Shown: one piece after another, positions 1-11,308 of the stretch | Position numbering within the stretch: the first letter of the stretch is position 1 | Layout: the number at the start of each line of letters is the position of its first letter | NCBI GenBank assembly: GCA_007258455.2 | Contig: VDFB02018296.1 | Location: 47,871,414-47,935,413 of the forward strand | Direction of reading: 5' to 3' | Source of the DNA: Sequoia sempervirens | Taxonomy: Eukaryota > Streptophyta > Pinopsida > Cupressales > Cupressaceae | DNA length: 64,000 nt | Program-made: the position numbers and the translations under genes | Notes under the pieces: model-generated | What the model saw: the letters and a program-made list of their open reading frames with translations, nothing else | What the model was told of the DNA's origin: nothing | Databases searched by the model: none

Positions 1-1078
1 AGAGATCCAACGATATTTGACCCTCTAAACTGGCCTTGGAAGGTTATCAGATATACAAGGTGAAATCATATGGAACCTGTGGACTTTGAGTGTCTATGCC
101 TATCAATCTATCCAAATCGACCTTTGAGTGCACCCGAAGTAGATCGATGTCAACTGTTTTCAAGAAGTCATGAAGTAAGACCGTTTTGGTCTTGTATTCA
201 ACCTGGGAGAATTGCATTTTGAAAACCTTGAAGATTGACTAGGCATACAATACTGTTCAGACAACTTTTCTACAACTGCTGAAAATAGCTTTGCTGAGAA
301 GTACTTTTTATGAAAATTTATGAGACGTGGGTTTTGTTAGGAATAATTTTTTGAATGGACCCAGAACATCAAAAATTCCAAAAGGTTACTTTTCCTTGTA
401 CATGCAAGAACTTCTTAGGGCAGAAGCTTTTGAAGCAATGAGAAGCAACGAAGCACTATTTTTCCTGAAAAATCTGACACATGGGTATTGTAGGCGCTTC
501 AAAGCTAAACAAACCCAATTTGTCTACTATTTGAAATTGTGACTTTTTCCGGAAACCCTAAAAAAATGGCAATGGGGCTACTTTCTCTGGATGAATCTGG
601 CATGTGGGTTTTGTTGAATTTGTTGTGCTGACCATACCCAGAAGACCAGATCTGTGAATAACTGTTGTTTACTTGGACATGCAAGAAGATCTAAGACCAG
701 AACAAAAGAAATATGAGAGGAAGTTAGAAGAAATATGTGGGGAAAAGCTAGAAGTTATAAGCTGTTGCCCTAAATCTTCAAGAAAATTTGTTCCTTTGTG
801 CAACCTGTTCTTGAAAACATGAAGAATGTTGTCAATGGCTTCCGTCAGATCCTTCAAATGATGCTTGAGAGAAAATATTTGTGTTTGAGCTCTTCACCCT
901 GCAAGAAATAATGAAGAATGGATACCTAGGCTTTGATAATATCAATTTGGAGCCGCAAGCATTAATTAGGGTGTTCAAATCATGATTGGGGGAATCACCT
1001 CCATGATTGGCAGTTAACAAAATCATCTCCACCCATTTTGTGATGTTTGGGCATGAAGGAGCTTTTAAAATATCTTAA
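1..1078. other. Non-coding retrotransposon DNA, left of the hairpin array
   Basis: No coding region is convincing here. Related phrases recur at about 395-425 and 680-710 (both carry ACATGCAAGAA followed by a purine-rich stretch), so this may be an older part of the tandem repeat structure to its right. I infer that it belongs to the same minus-strand LTR element as the LTR at 4140-4611. The other end of that element is not in the window. Confidence 0.4.
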
Positions 1079-2440
1079 CTCAAGTCAACCTGGGCCTAGT
1101 TTGACTTTAGGTGTCCAAGTCTTGAGAGTTGAAGATTTTCACCCTTTTTTTGTGACGAAGTGCCTCTGTTTGACCCCTGATTCTAGTTGCTCTATCAATC
1201 CTGAAGCCTTGCTAACAGATTCATAGCAGAGTTGGATCAACTCTGAAGAGATGCTCTTGGGAGTCGCCAACCCTAAAAACTAAATCTGATGGTTCAATTT
1301 CTTGGGTGCCTTTTCCCAAAAGGGTGCATTTTTCTGCCAGTGTTAGCCAACTTTTTGGATGCTTTTCAATTCTCTCCATTTGACCCTTTGTTTTTCATTC
1401 GGCAGTTGTTGGTGACTGACGAATCTTGCGAATGGGATGTTCAATCTATCACGAAGCTAGAAACACTTTGGAATAGATGACTATATGTGCAAGCTCAGAA
1501 AACTGATTAGTGAGGTTCAAACTTCTAGGCGCTCCTGACCTGCAAGGGCGCTTTTGTCATTTTGAGGTACATTTTGCATTTTGAAACCCTTCACGAACAA
1601 CTCTAGTTTGATCTTTTGTCGCCGGAGGTTTGACTATTCCATTGAACGTGTTGACGATTTCATCATGGAGATTGATCAAAATGGAAGAGGTCTTCCTGGA
1701 AGTCACAACATCTGATTGCCCAAAAGGTTGGACGCTTATTTCTAGAAAGGTGCATTTTCATTGACACTTAATCAATTCTTCATGTCCTTCAATTTTCCTT
1801 TGCCTCCAACATTTTATGCTTGATCTTCGTTTGTGAATGCTTGACAAGTTCTGTGAGCTTGCAACTGGATTGATCGAGAAGTTGAAAGGATGCTAAGCAG
1901 ATGCCTTGGAGAAAGCAGTTGCTAAAAACCACAACAGGTTGCCCAGAATGATGGGCGCCCCTGGTCAACAAGGGCTCTTTTGCTTTGATGTTTATTGATT
2001 TACCCTTTGTTTCACGTGCTCGAATGATCAACAGCTGTCATCGTCTGATATGTCTCGTGAGTTAGCTGTTGGATCCATCGTGAAGCTAAGTTGAATCCTG
2101 GGAGATCATCTGGAGGTTGCCAATCCAAAGACTAGCATCTGATAGCTTTGTTTCTTGAGCGCCCCTGGGCTACAGGGGCACTTTTTCCGTGATTGACTAT
2201 CGTCTTTCATGACTCTCGCTTTCAGCATCTTCTATCTCCGCCTCTGTTTGCCGGTGATTGATGAATCTAATGGACTTGCTTGACGATGCATCAGAAAGCC
2301 AGCAGAATTCTAAAGAGGACAACCAATTTTGCAATTGTTAACAACTGCAGTTGGCCTCTTGAATTCATGGGCGCCCCTGGCCTGCAGGGGTGCAATGGGC
2401 TCCAGATTTAGTCATCTTCGATGATTTTCATCCTTCTCGA
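1079..2440. repeat. Diverged ~213-bp tandem array, six hairpin-bearing units
   Basis: Six GC-rich hairpin blocks start at about 1304, 1528, 1728, 1953, 2157 and 2369, giving spacings of 224, 200, 225, 204 and 212 bases. The best-kept block reads GGGCGCCCCTGG then CCTGCAGGGG, which can fold on itself. Between blocks the units share a loose order: a T/C-rich stretch near TTTGACCCTTTGTTT, then a GATTGATGAATC-like stretch, then CATCGTGAAGCTA, then the hairpin. No frame stays open across the units. This looks like a structured non-coding region inside a retrotransposon rather than a satellite or a gene. Confidence 0.7.
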
Positions 2441-3676
2441 GCTTCGTGTTTACCATGTCATCGACTGCGTTGACCGTGATCACCGTCTGCCGACCATGCT
2501 TGTCGTCCACGTGCAACACCAACACCAGCCATTCACGTGTTTGTCGACTGCATTGTCGCCGTTGTTGATGTGTTGACCGCATCCACTGTTGTGCGTGTGT
2601 GATCTACGAAGCTTCCAACATTCCTTGCGCTTTGCGTTTACCGTGTTGCTTGACTAGGTTAATCACTGTTGTCAACGTCCTGAACGCGTTCACTGTTGCA
2701 ATCGCTTTCACCATTTTGTGTGTACGGGTGCTTTGAAAAATTCACTGAAAAATTCACCAAGGCATTGACTGCATAGCTTCTTTCTTGCAGCAAAGCATGC
2801 ATTCTCCAAACTTAGAATATTTTCAGCATTTTTTCACCTTTGAAAATCCCCTCCATTGCAAAGCATCTTTTCGAGCATCTTTCACCATGGTTCTTCCTTG
2901 AAGCTTTTGAGGCTTAGATTTTGATACTTGGTACTAGCCATTCTGCCATTAATGGCCTCGAAGGTCCTATCTTTTCCCTTGAAAAATGAAAATAGACCCA
3001 CCAAAGTAAAACAAACTTTTTGGTGATTTTGACTTGACCAGAGTGATCCTGAAGTCAAATTATCCCATCAAAATCATTTTCAACTAATTCTGGAAAGGTC
3101 CTATTTTTAGGGGTTTTCCTAAAAATAGGGATACGAAACCCTAATTTTCAAAATTTAAAAAAATTTCAAGTATCTTCCTTGACATAAACCCACAAAAAGC
3201 CTATGTTTTGTTTGACCTGAAACAGACTTTTGACAACTATTTTACATGATTTAGATCATTTTAATCAAAATGCCTTATTGAAGCAAAAATTTATTTTGGG
3301 TACAACATTAGGCTCCGTCTGGTGACCATGTTGGATACTTACGACATAGGAGAACCGAGAATCTTTAGTTTTTGTAGACCAGTATTCTTATCAGTTGGGC
3401 ATTGGAGTCGGGACTTATTTCCTGATTCACCTAATAATTGGAGTTCTCCTAAAAACCTAAAATAAGACCACCTAAGAAATCACCTAAAACACGACAATAC
3501 TTTTACATAACGGGGAAAAACATTACTACATAATGTTTACATTACAGAAAGGGGAAACAAAATACGAAAAAAAAAGAAAGTTAGTTAAAAAAATTCACTC
3601 CACTCCCGAAGAGATGAAGTGCTTTGGATATTGTCTGCTTCATGGCAACGAGAAGAGCCTTTCATCGATGTTGCTT
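2441..3676. other. Non-coding stretch between array and RNase H fragment
   Basis: The first 300 bases are richer in CpG and GTTGACC-type words than the rest of the window. Two related segments start near 2448 and 2633 (each with CGTTTACC or TGTTTACC followed by a GACTGCG/GACTAGG-like stretch), so the tandem structure may continue in a more decayed form. From about 2930 to 3676 the sequence is AT-rich, and I see no gene, RNA or mobile-element end in it. Confidence 0.4.
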
Positions 3677-4124
3677 CTACCCAAAAGGCTTTACTTCTCT
3701 TCTGATGGGAATTGTAGGAGACAATCCCTCTGGGATGAAGATTCTTAAGTATTCATATATCCAAGCAAAGGTACTCTGACAAAAGTCAGAATATGATGCA
3801 AATGGGAAAGTTGATACCCTCGAGGCATTAGTTTTGTTGTAGTTCATCCTCAAGATGTTGAACTCTTCAAACCAATCAAATGAGTTCCAAACTCGATTTC
3901 TAAAATGTCGTAGGTGATCTTTTTTGACCTGAAAATATCCTTCGACTGGCTCGTCAATCAACTCTAGATCGCCTTTAACAAATAGGAGTTTGATTCCCAT
4001 GTCTTCGGCATTTTTGAGGCCTAACAAAAGTGCCTCTTTCTCAACTTTAGTGAACTCCAATTGCGGGCAACATGCAACTGGGTACGACTGTTCTTTAGGG
4101 GAGATGATCAGATCTTTTCTTAGA
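3677..4124 (-). pseudogene. RNase H domain fragment of Ty3/gypsy (Tat-like) type
   Basis: Read on the minus strand, codons just after the primer site give a segment with ISPKEQSYPV, then KEALLLGLKNAEDMGIKLL, then VKGDLELI and RNRVWNSFDWF. This order matches the RNase H-like domain of plant gypsy polyproteins: an aligned Glu in the EALLLGL helix and an Asp in the GD.ELI strand. The fold's C-terminal part after about residue 85 loses recognisable similarity and the reading ends at 3677. It starts only some 15 bases from the primer site of the LTR at 4140-4611, a place where a gag leader would be expected, so it seems to be a captured fragment within a non-autonomous element. No gag, protease or integrase is seen beside it. 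Confidence 0.6.
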
Positions 4125-4125
4125 C

Positions 4126-4139
4126 CTGCTCTGATACCA
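4126..4139 (-). promoter_or_regulatory. Primer-binding site, initiator tRNA-Met type
   Basis: On the minus strand the sequence directly after the LTR end is TGGTATCAGAGCAG, the usual plant primer-binding site complementary to the 3' end of initiator tRNA-Met. It fixes the orientation of this element as minus and the LTR boundary at 4140. Confidence 0.8.
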
Positions 4140-4611
4140 TGTTAGTTTTAGGATCAGAAAAGTAAATAAGCAGAAATGCAACACACAGATCAATGAACAC
4201 AGCAATTTACCCTGGGAAAACCCTCCTACTCGAGGGAGAAAAACCCAGCAAATAATATCTTCTTATAAATTGAAAGAATAAGAGCAGAAATCTGCATACA
4301 AATCAGGACCTCGAATTTGGCCAAATCTTATACAATAATATATGTTGCTCCTCCTTAAGCAAATGATTATACTTCTTCAAAGAATCAGATCTGCCTACTA
4401 AAAGATGCGAACTGCTGTAGGAATGTGAATTGGAGTGAATGATTTGATGATAAAATGAGATGTCTTCACCTTCCTTATATACAAAGTTAGGCGACCTCTT
4501 CTCTAAGTCGGCCCCTAGAAAATATAAAATGTTATTTGTAAATCAAGGCCGACCTGCCTTGAAGATCATTATGTTTAGGAGAAAATATCTCCCGCAGCTA
4601 CAACACTAACA
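4140..4611 (-). mobile_element. 5' LTR of a minus-strand element, 472 bp
   Basis: The block begins TGTTAG and ends CTAACA, a perfect 6-base terminal inverted repeat, and is bordered on its internal side by a primer-binding site. Its other edge abuts codons of a copia reverse transcriptase in the opposite orientation (from 4612), which shows that this element inserted into, and cut off the left part of, the older copia element. The matching 3' LTR was not found in the window, so either the element runs past position 1 or that end is lost. Confidence 0.75.
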
Positions 4612-5535
4612 TGGACTATGAGGAGACATTGGCTCCAGTCACCAGATACACTTCCATTAAAATAGTTATGTATATAATTTCATTTATGGGATGGAAGATG
4701 CATCAAAAGGATATTAAGAACACTTTTCTTAACAGCATCATTTAAAAAGAAGTGTATATAGAGCAGCCTTAGGGCTTTGAGGTAAATGGGAAGGACTCCC
4801 ATGCTTGCAAGCTTAAGAAAGCCTTGTATGGACCCAAATAGGCACCAAGAGCTTAGTATTTTGAGATAGATGAATATCAATGAAGTATGGGCTTCAGCAA
4901 AAGTGAAGTAGATCCTAATCTATATTATATACTTATTGAGATTGATCTACTTATTTTGGTGTTGTATGTAGATGAGTTGTTTATGACAAGAGCAAAACAG
5001 CTCACTACAAGATGCAAAGCAAATTTAGCTACTAAATTTGAGATGGACATTCACACGATGCATTACTTCTTGGGTTTAGAGGTTTGGTAGAAACCAGGGG
5101 AGATCTTCCTTAGGCAGGGTAAGTATGCAATTGAGATCCTGAAGCAATTCCAAATGGAGGATTGCAGACCTATGACCACACCTACGATCACTAATTTGAA
5201 GAAGGTGACAACCTCAGATTCAAAGTTGATTGATCCCACGTTGTACAAGCAGCTAATAGGATCCTTAACGTATTTAGTCAACACTAGACCAGATATATGT
5301 TTTGCAATTCACACCTTGAGTCAATTCATTATGGAACTAAGGCAAGGGCATTGTGTAGTAGAAAAACATGTGCTCATATATTTGAGGGGCACAATGGAGT
5401 ATGGTTTAAGATATCTTGGAGATGGTGAAGTAAAATTGCAAGGGTATACAAACTTAGATTGGGCAAGTAGTGCAACAAATAGGAAGAGCACCCTGGGGTG
5501 TTGCTTTAGCTTGGGTTCAACAATGATATCCTGAT
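4612..5535 (+). pseudogene. Copia reverse transcriptase and start of RNase H, decayed
   Basis: Translation shows the copia RT motif order: DYEETLAPV, KNTFLNSII, YIEQP.GFEV, KKALYGPK, LILVLYVDEL, MHYFLGLEVW, PTLYKQLIGSLTYLVNTRPD and GYTNLDWASS. The catalytic YVDD box at 4965-4976 reads YVDE. In-frame stops interrupt it in at least six places, such as after the FLNSII motif and after GLEVW. The 5' part (gag, protease, integrase, first part of RT) is missing because the minus-strand LTR element ends at 4611. The RNase H domain is broken after STMIS by the solo LTR at 5536. It is a dead relic with no likely product. Confidence 0.9.
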
Positions 5536-6752
5536 TGTCATGTCCCATGTGCCACCACACTCTAATGATATTCTATTTTAATTAATAAAAGTGTTTTTAA
5601 ACATTATAATAATATAATATATAATAATAACAATATTAATTATTTTAATAATAACAATGATAATTCTTTTGGTGGCCAACCTGATTTTGAAATTCTTTTT
5701 GGGAGCCAATCCTTTTTGGAGGCCGACCTACCTTTGTTAGGGTGTCTAAGTATACATATAAGTGTTTTTTTACTTTAAGGAAGCATAAGAAGATAATTTT
5801 CTACTATCAATGAACTGATTTATTCCAAAAACCTACACTGAGGACAAAAACTCTCATTTGCAGACCTGAGGTAGGATGCCAACCCTTCCTCAGATTGCAC
5901 TTCAATTTTGAATCACAACACTAACTCAATAGGTTCTCCTATTGTTTCAGGCAACGTTGCATGAAGAAATCAGGTCAAATTTGAAAAGTCCAATCCAATA
6001 CCTAAGAAAGAGGTGAATATACAAGGAACTAGGTGCTATCCACTTCTAACCTGTATCAGCAAGTCTTCTACAGATCTGGGTGTGTGTGTGTTTGCAGTAG
6101 ATCCAGCATCACCACCTAACCAAAGTGACAGCGCCAGTCTGAAGAAGGAAGCATAACAAAGGTGTCATGAGTCACTAGGTCTCTTGCAGCAAATACACTA
6201 GTTCTGTCACTTCTAACAACTATAAATCTAAAACTTTCATGTCGAAGGGCCTTATCAGATAGGCGACTAAGGTTTTGAGAGTTGTCATGCCTCAAACCCT
6301 ATACCTGGTTTTGCCCTTTTCCAGTTTGATCTTCACAGCAAGCAAGCTTATTTTGTTTATACCCAACTGGGTAGAGTAGACACCAGATCTAAGGTCAATC
6401 AAATAAAAGCAGCTGGGTGAGGCTGGCAACACCCCCAGGAAGGTGCCAAATCAGTGAACTCCAAACTTCCAGCACTAGGGAGGGTAAGGATATATCCACT
6501 AAGAAGTCAAGCAAAGTGGTTGAAGGCCTGGTTGAACCTGTGTTGCCTTCACTAGACAGCTGGATCTTTAATACAAACTTCCAGTTCAAGGGCTATGTAA
6601 CAGCAAAGTTGTAAGGAATTGTTTTCAGACTTTACAATCATAACAGAATTTTCAAATTTTGATTGTTTGCTGCAAATATTTTATTTGCTGTGCACTGACT
6701 GTGACTGCTAACTATTGAAGGGGCTGAGCCACTAAACCCTAGGAATCTCACA
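5536..6752. mobile_element. Solo LTR (1217 bp) inside copia RNase H
   Basis: The insert starts TGTCATGTCCC and ends TCTCACA, with TGT...ACA termini as in many plant gypsy LTRs. It is flanked by CTGAT (5531-5535) and CTGGT (6753-6757), a 5-bp target duplication with one G-to-A change. The copia RNase H reading stops at STMIS and resumes at the expected WFS residues exactly across the insert. No primer site, gag or second LTR is present, so it is a solo LTR left by recombination. A possible TATA region lies near 5752-5760. The TG...CA form alone does not fix the strand, so none is given. Confidence 0.8.
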
Positions 6753-7136
6753 CTGGTTCAGCAAGAAGCAGTCCTTATGTGGCACTTAACTTAGTACAGG
6801 TAGAATACATGGCAGCCAATACTGCCAGTTATGAGGCCATTTGGCTTTGCAAGTTACTTGCAGGATGGTTTGATCATGATCATTTATTGTGATAATCAAA
6901 GTTGTGTCAAACTCTATGAGAATTCAATGTTTCATAATAAGTCTAAGAACATAGAGATTAGATATCACTTCATTCAAGACAAGATTCGGAAGGGAGTAGT
7001 TAAGCTCCAGTATATTTCCACAGATCAGCAAATAGCTGATATTATGACTAAGCCCTTAGCAAAAGTGAAGTTTGAAGCTTTCAGAGACAAACTTAGATTG
7101 GTGCAGAATTCCTTCCTCACTAAGAGGGAGTATTGA
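6753..7136 (+). pseudogene. Copia RNase H, C-terminal half
   Basis: This continues the copia domain after the solo LTR: WFSKKQ, then (with a one-base frame change near 6780) VALNLVQVEYMAAN, YEAIWLCKLL, IIYCDNQSCVKL, KNIEIRYHFIQDKI and DQQIADIMTKPL. These are the standard markers of the copia RNase H end, including the DNQS and ADI.TKPL boxes. The reading ends with a natural-looking stop at 7134-7136. A purine-rich AAGAGGGAGTATTGA follows at about 7123, in the right place for a polypurine tract. Confidence 0.88.
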
Positions 7137-7507
7137 GTTCTTAGCTTGGATAGGAACTTCCACACAGGTTCAATGTGAACATGTTGGAAGTGGTTCTAGT
7201 TATTCTTATTTTGCATTTCACTTTTAGTTAAAAAGAGAAAGTCTTTTATTTAGCTAATTTAGATGTATCTTCCAACTCATCTCTTGTAAGAGATAAGGAG
7301 CATTTTGAAGATTAGATTTTTGCTAAATAGTACAAAGATAGGTGCAAGATAGAAGAAAGATATACAGTGATAAATTCCGTGCAGCTATCGTGAACAGTTT
7401 GTAATGGTTTCCTAGTAAGTTTTTCAAAGGAATGAAAAACTTATTTGAAGGTGTAATTTCCTGTGCATTTGTTTTATGCTTTCATAATTTAAAGATTCAA
7501 TTGTTGT
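7137..7507 (+). mobile_element. Probable 3' LTR of the decayed copia
   Basis: An LTR is expected just after the copia stop and purine tract. A plausible start is TGTTGGAAGTGG at about 7181, followed by an AT-rich sequence with several AAAGA/AAGAT runs. I cannot find its 3' boundary, because the 5' LTR copy has been lost and there is nothing to align it with. Confidence 0.4.
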
Positions 7508-7891
7508 GTGATAGATGCAATGTTAAAATTTATTTTTTGGCTGTTAAACAATTCTTGCTTTGAGTTATTTAATGAGAGAACATTAGGACAGTTGTCACCT
7601 GGGGTTGAAACTCTTCACTGTCATGATGTGGGCAAGGTACTTGTTGGTTTGTATGTGTCACATTCTCATGGTGGTTTGGAGGTGGTCAGTGATTTCACAA
7701 TTTCAATATTTTGTGGCAGCTTTGTGCATAGGGCCCGACACCTTCAAGAAATTTTCCATGGAGTTTGCTTCCCCTCGCTAGTAAGGTCTCTACATGGGAG
7801 AATTGCTCCTGGGGTGGTGAACTCAATTGAGGTGGTGGTAGAAGAGGTGCAAGTTGAAGCAACTAGTCATGAGCGCTTGGGAATCATCTAA
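7508..7891 (+). CDS. Unrecognised 127-codon ORF, doubtful
   Basis: An open frame codes for a protein with a hydrophobic N-terminal stretch (about residues 7-20) and no motif that I recognise. It ends with VVVEEVQVEATSHERLGII. It lies between the end of a copia relic and a solo LTR, with no visible promoter or splice context of its own. It could be an exon remnant, retrotransposon-derived sequence or chance. I see no support for a function. Confidence 0.2.
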   Translation: MIDAMLKFIFWLLNNSCFELFNERTLGQLSPGVETLHCHDVGKVLVGLYVSHSHGGLEVVSDFTISIFCGSFVHRARHLQEIFHGVCFPSLVRSLHGRIAPGVVNSIEVVVEEVQVEATSHERLGII

Positions 7892-8092
7892 TGGTGGCTC
7901 TGTCAAGGGTTTAAGCCCAAGTGTTTAGCAGGCTGGGTATAGCTGTTTTGTTTTGTTATTGTTAGTTGTGTAGCAACAAATTTGTTGTAATCTGGTATGA
8001 TAGCACTGTGCTTATAATTTTTTAATTTTTTAGTGTTGGGTTGTAGTAGCCATTTTGTAAGAAAGGTTTATTTTTGATATTGTAAGATAGTA

Positions 8093-9466
8093 TGTAGTGT
8101 CCCCACCCTAGTTAGTACCAGTTGCAGATGGGTTAGCCTATTACTTGGATCCTCGTAGGCTAATATGTTGGATAGAGGGTCTCAGTGGCAGTTAATGGAG
8201 GTTGATGTCATTCCATTTCTTCAGTTCAGTATTGGGGTCAGTTCCAAGCTTTTGTAGATCAGTGTTTGGCTTAGTTTGAGGGACTTACTATAAATAGTAA
8301 GTCAATCTGGCAATAATGCTATTTTTAATCAAGGCACCTAGACACATGGGGGTTATACAGTGTTGACCCCAGCTTTAGACGACACATCAAAATATTGAGT
8401 ATTGAGAGAGATATTAATATTTAAGTGGTTAAGTTATTTAATTAATTTAAGGGAATATTATAAAGTTATAATTTAACTTTATAAAAGTATTGAGCCACTT
8501 AAATGTTATAAAGGGTGATTAAATGGTAAAACAAAAAGGTACGCTCAAGTTGAGATGAATTATTTAAAAGGGAGTATAAAGTATCTTAAATACATTTTAA
8601 ATGTATTAAAAACCCTATTCTTGAAAGTCGTGCCATTTTGGGGGAGATATAAGAAGCAAAGAGCAATTCGACCTCAATTATCTATTGAGCATTTGACATT
8701 GATTTCTTTTGGCTTCTTTGAAGTTTGTGCCTGAGACAAGGGTTTCAGCATTTTTCCACCATTGGAGAATGGCAATTCTTCAGTGTTCTGCAATCTTGCA
8801 GCTGTGAAAGACCAGCTGAATCATTGCTACAAAGAGGGCTTCATTCTGGAGTCCATTTGTGCTTGCATCAGATTTACTTTGAGTTTATTTGCAGATTTCA
8901 ATAAAGGAGGGGGGCTTATCAGTTGAGACGCCTTATTTCATCAGCTGTTGACACCAATAATCAGGCCATACAGTTTTTGTTGCTAGCCGTACCATCACCA
9001 TAGGGATACATGCATGCTCTTGGCTGGGCGTATGAGCTGGAGATTGAAACGCCTCCCTTATTAGGCTTGTTTCAGCATATTTTGGGGCGGCTAGACTGGT
9101 ATTACCATTTGGCACTCATTTAAAGGTGGAGAAATCATCATCTAGAGCAAATCGACTTGTTTCATCGGAATTTTCATTGCTGGTTATGATTTCCAGATTT
9201 TCAAATAAGGGCTTGCTTGCATGTTCGGGTATGCAACTTTGTTTATAAGCTATGTTCCTATCTTGTATTGACAATATATATATATATATATATTTCATGC
9301 TAAATAAAAATCATTGCAGCATTTATATATTTCCAGTTATTTCCTGTTAAATCTTGCTTGGCAACATTTTATTTAAATTCTATAAATTCATCAAAACAAC
9401 AAGAAAACACAAAAACAGTGAATTCAGCACCTACAGGCAGAGTTGGAACCAGCAGGGTTCTTCACA
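8093..9466 (+). mobile_element. Solo LTR (1374 bp) with perfect target duplication
   Basis: It begins TGTAGTGTCCCC and ends GGTTCTTCACA, and it is flanked on both sides by TAGTA (8088-8092 and 9467-9471), a perfect 5-bp target duplication. Inside are an AT-palindromic U3-like stretch (8400-8480), a TATA-like box at 8648-8653 (GAGATATAAGAAGC) and a polyadenylation-type AATAAA at 8900-8905, in that order, which supports plus orientation. No second LTR or internal region adjoins it. It also holds a short AT microsatellite near 9271-9290. Confidence 0.85.
8640..8660 (+). promoter_or_regulatory. TATA-type core promoter of the solo LTR
   Basis: GAGATATAAGAAGC sits about 555 bases into the LTR and about 250 bases before an AATAAA signal, as expected for U3/R order. 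A solo LTR with such a promoter could still start transcription rightwards into flanking DNA. This is based on motif and position only. Confidence 0.5.
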
Positions 9467-9552
9467 TAGTATACTGGCTGTGTGAAAGTCATGCTTATTA
9501 AAGGCAGGAACCCCAGTAGAACCCCCACTAAACTATCTAAAAAATGAATAAC

Positions 9553-11308
9553 AATTGCCAACTCATTTAAGTGTGCCCAAGGATCTAATGAACACATTAG
9601 TGATTATGTTATTCAATTTCAGTCTTTGTGCTCTAAGTAATTACCCCCTCACATGATTTTGGAGTACAAAATATATTTGTTAAGGGTTAATTAAGCCAAT
9701 TCAAGACAATGTGTATTTGAATAGTTTTTCTTTTTCATGGATTTGTGTGCACATGTTAAAACTGTAGAATCCAAGTTGCTAGATATAATATCTTTAAGTA
9801 TGGATATTAAATTCAAAATGCTTCTCACCCTTCTAAGTATCAAAGGTCTGAACTTTTCAAAGGATAATGATATGAAGAAACATATGAATCAAGTTGCTAC
9901 CACTTCTTTTCCTTCTTTTAAACAAAATGCTCCTAGGAAGTTTACTAAACTTCAAGAGTTTTTGGATGATGTGCTTCAAAGTTTGTTGAATGCTAATCTA
10001 CTTACCCTCCCTTCTATCCATCCATTAGATCTCAGCAAAACACCTCCCAAACCACATAAGGATCTTGCAACTATTATAGAGTTAAAGGTCATTACACACA
10101 TAAATGCTTTGGTTCTAAGAATAAGATGCAATATCTCGTCAATAACAACACAATTAAGGTTGAAGGGGGTAATGATAATGGAAATCCAACGGTTGTACCC
10201 CCTAATAGTAGATTACAGATTTATTCAAATCTATTTCCAAATCATTCACATAATGTTTAGGCACGTGATATGGAAACTAATGATGATAATGTGGATTAGA
10301 AGGATTCACATGATTAAGTCTTTGTGGAAAATATTGAGTCTAATGCTAAATCTTCTCCTCCTTCTACAGATCCACCAATTTCAATTTATGATGAGATCCT
10401 ACAAAATAGATTTTACTATAGAACTTTGTACATTAGGGGATACATGAAGGAATAGGGAATTCAAGACGTTCTAATTGATCCAACTAACCAATACAACATA
10501 TTCACAGAAAATATATTGATTTTTACAAAAGCAAAACCAACCTCATAAGCTCATTCAAGAGTTTGCTTTAAGATGATAAATGGAATGTTACTTAAGACTT
10601 TGGGTTGTGTCATCTTGCCACTTGTGTTTGGACCAAAAATGGTCGAAGTTTTATGCCATCTCATCCCTCCTACAGATCAACTTTCTATTTTATTTGGAAG
10701 GACATGGCAAGAACATTTAAAAGTGATTCCTTAGATGGTACATCAATATGTTAAATATGTTCGTGAAGGAAGAGTTATTGAAGATCAAAAGAGATAGGTC
10801 CAAACCAATCATGGACTTAAAATCTCACTTTAGACATATATTCCAACTCCAAAAGAAACTCCATATGATGATGAAGTAGGTATTCACAAAGCATTTCAAG
10901 ATATGTTTCAAGAGCAAATAAAACAAAAAGGGCATCAAGTTGAACAACATGTACGAAAATAGAAAAAGGTAGAGTCAAAGAAAGAAAACATCAAACAAGA
11001 ACAAAAGAAGTAATTGTGACACCAACACTTGAGTTTCATACACAAAAGGCTACATGGAAACCAAAGCAAGAGGTTGTGGTGCATCAAATACCTATCATTC
11101 CAAAACAATTGCAAGTTCAAACACAAGAATGGGTAAGAAGCAAAGTGACTAATGTTTAGACAATTGAACAAGTGTTTTCACCAAGCACAAAGGAATATCA
11201 AGAAGAAACACATGTAATTGAAACAGAAAGTAAAGAACAAAAAGAAAAACAAGGGGACAGATTGGATGATGCCTTTTGGTACAATGATGATCTAATGGAT
11301 AAGACATG
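9553..11308 (+). pseudogene. Tat-like Ty3/gypsy gag and protease relic
   Basis: Pieces of a gag are read in shifting frames: ISDYVIQFQSLCSK near 9600, then LLNANLLTLPSIHPLDLSKT near 9985-10035, then a zinc-knuckle-like CNYYRVKGHYTHKC near 10068-10110, where the second Cys of the knuckle is Tyr. Further on, VFGPKMVEVLCHLIPPTDQL then FGRTWQEHLKVIP and HQYVKYVREGRVIE (about 10625-10790) match the region that follows the protease active site in Tat-type elements. A lysine/glutamine-rich tail follows to about 11300. Stops and frameshifts are frequent. There is no RT, RNase H or integrase before the polypurine tract at 12850, so this is a gag/protease-only derivative or an internally deleted copy. 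Confidence 0.7.

Noticed and set aside
1304..2394. Regularly spaced palindromic repeats that recall a CRISPR array
   Set aside because: The spacing of about 213 bases, the divergent units and the eukaryotic retrotransposon context exclude it. The hairpins are parts of larger repeat units.
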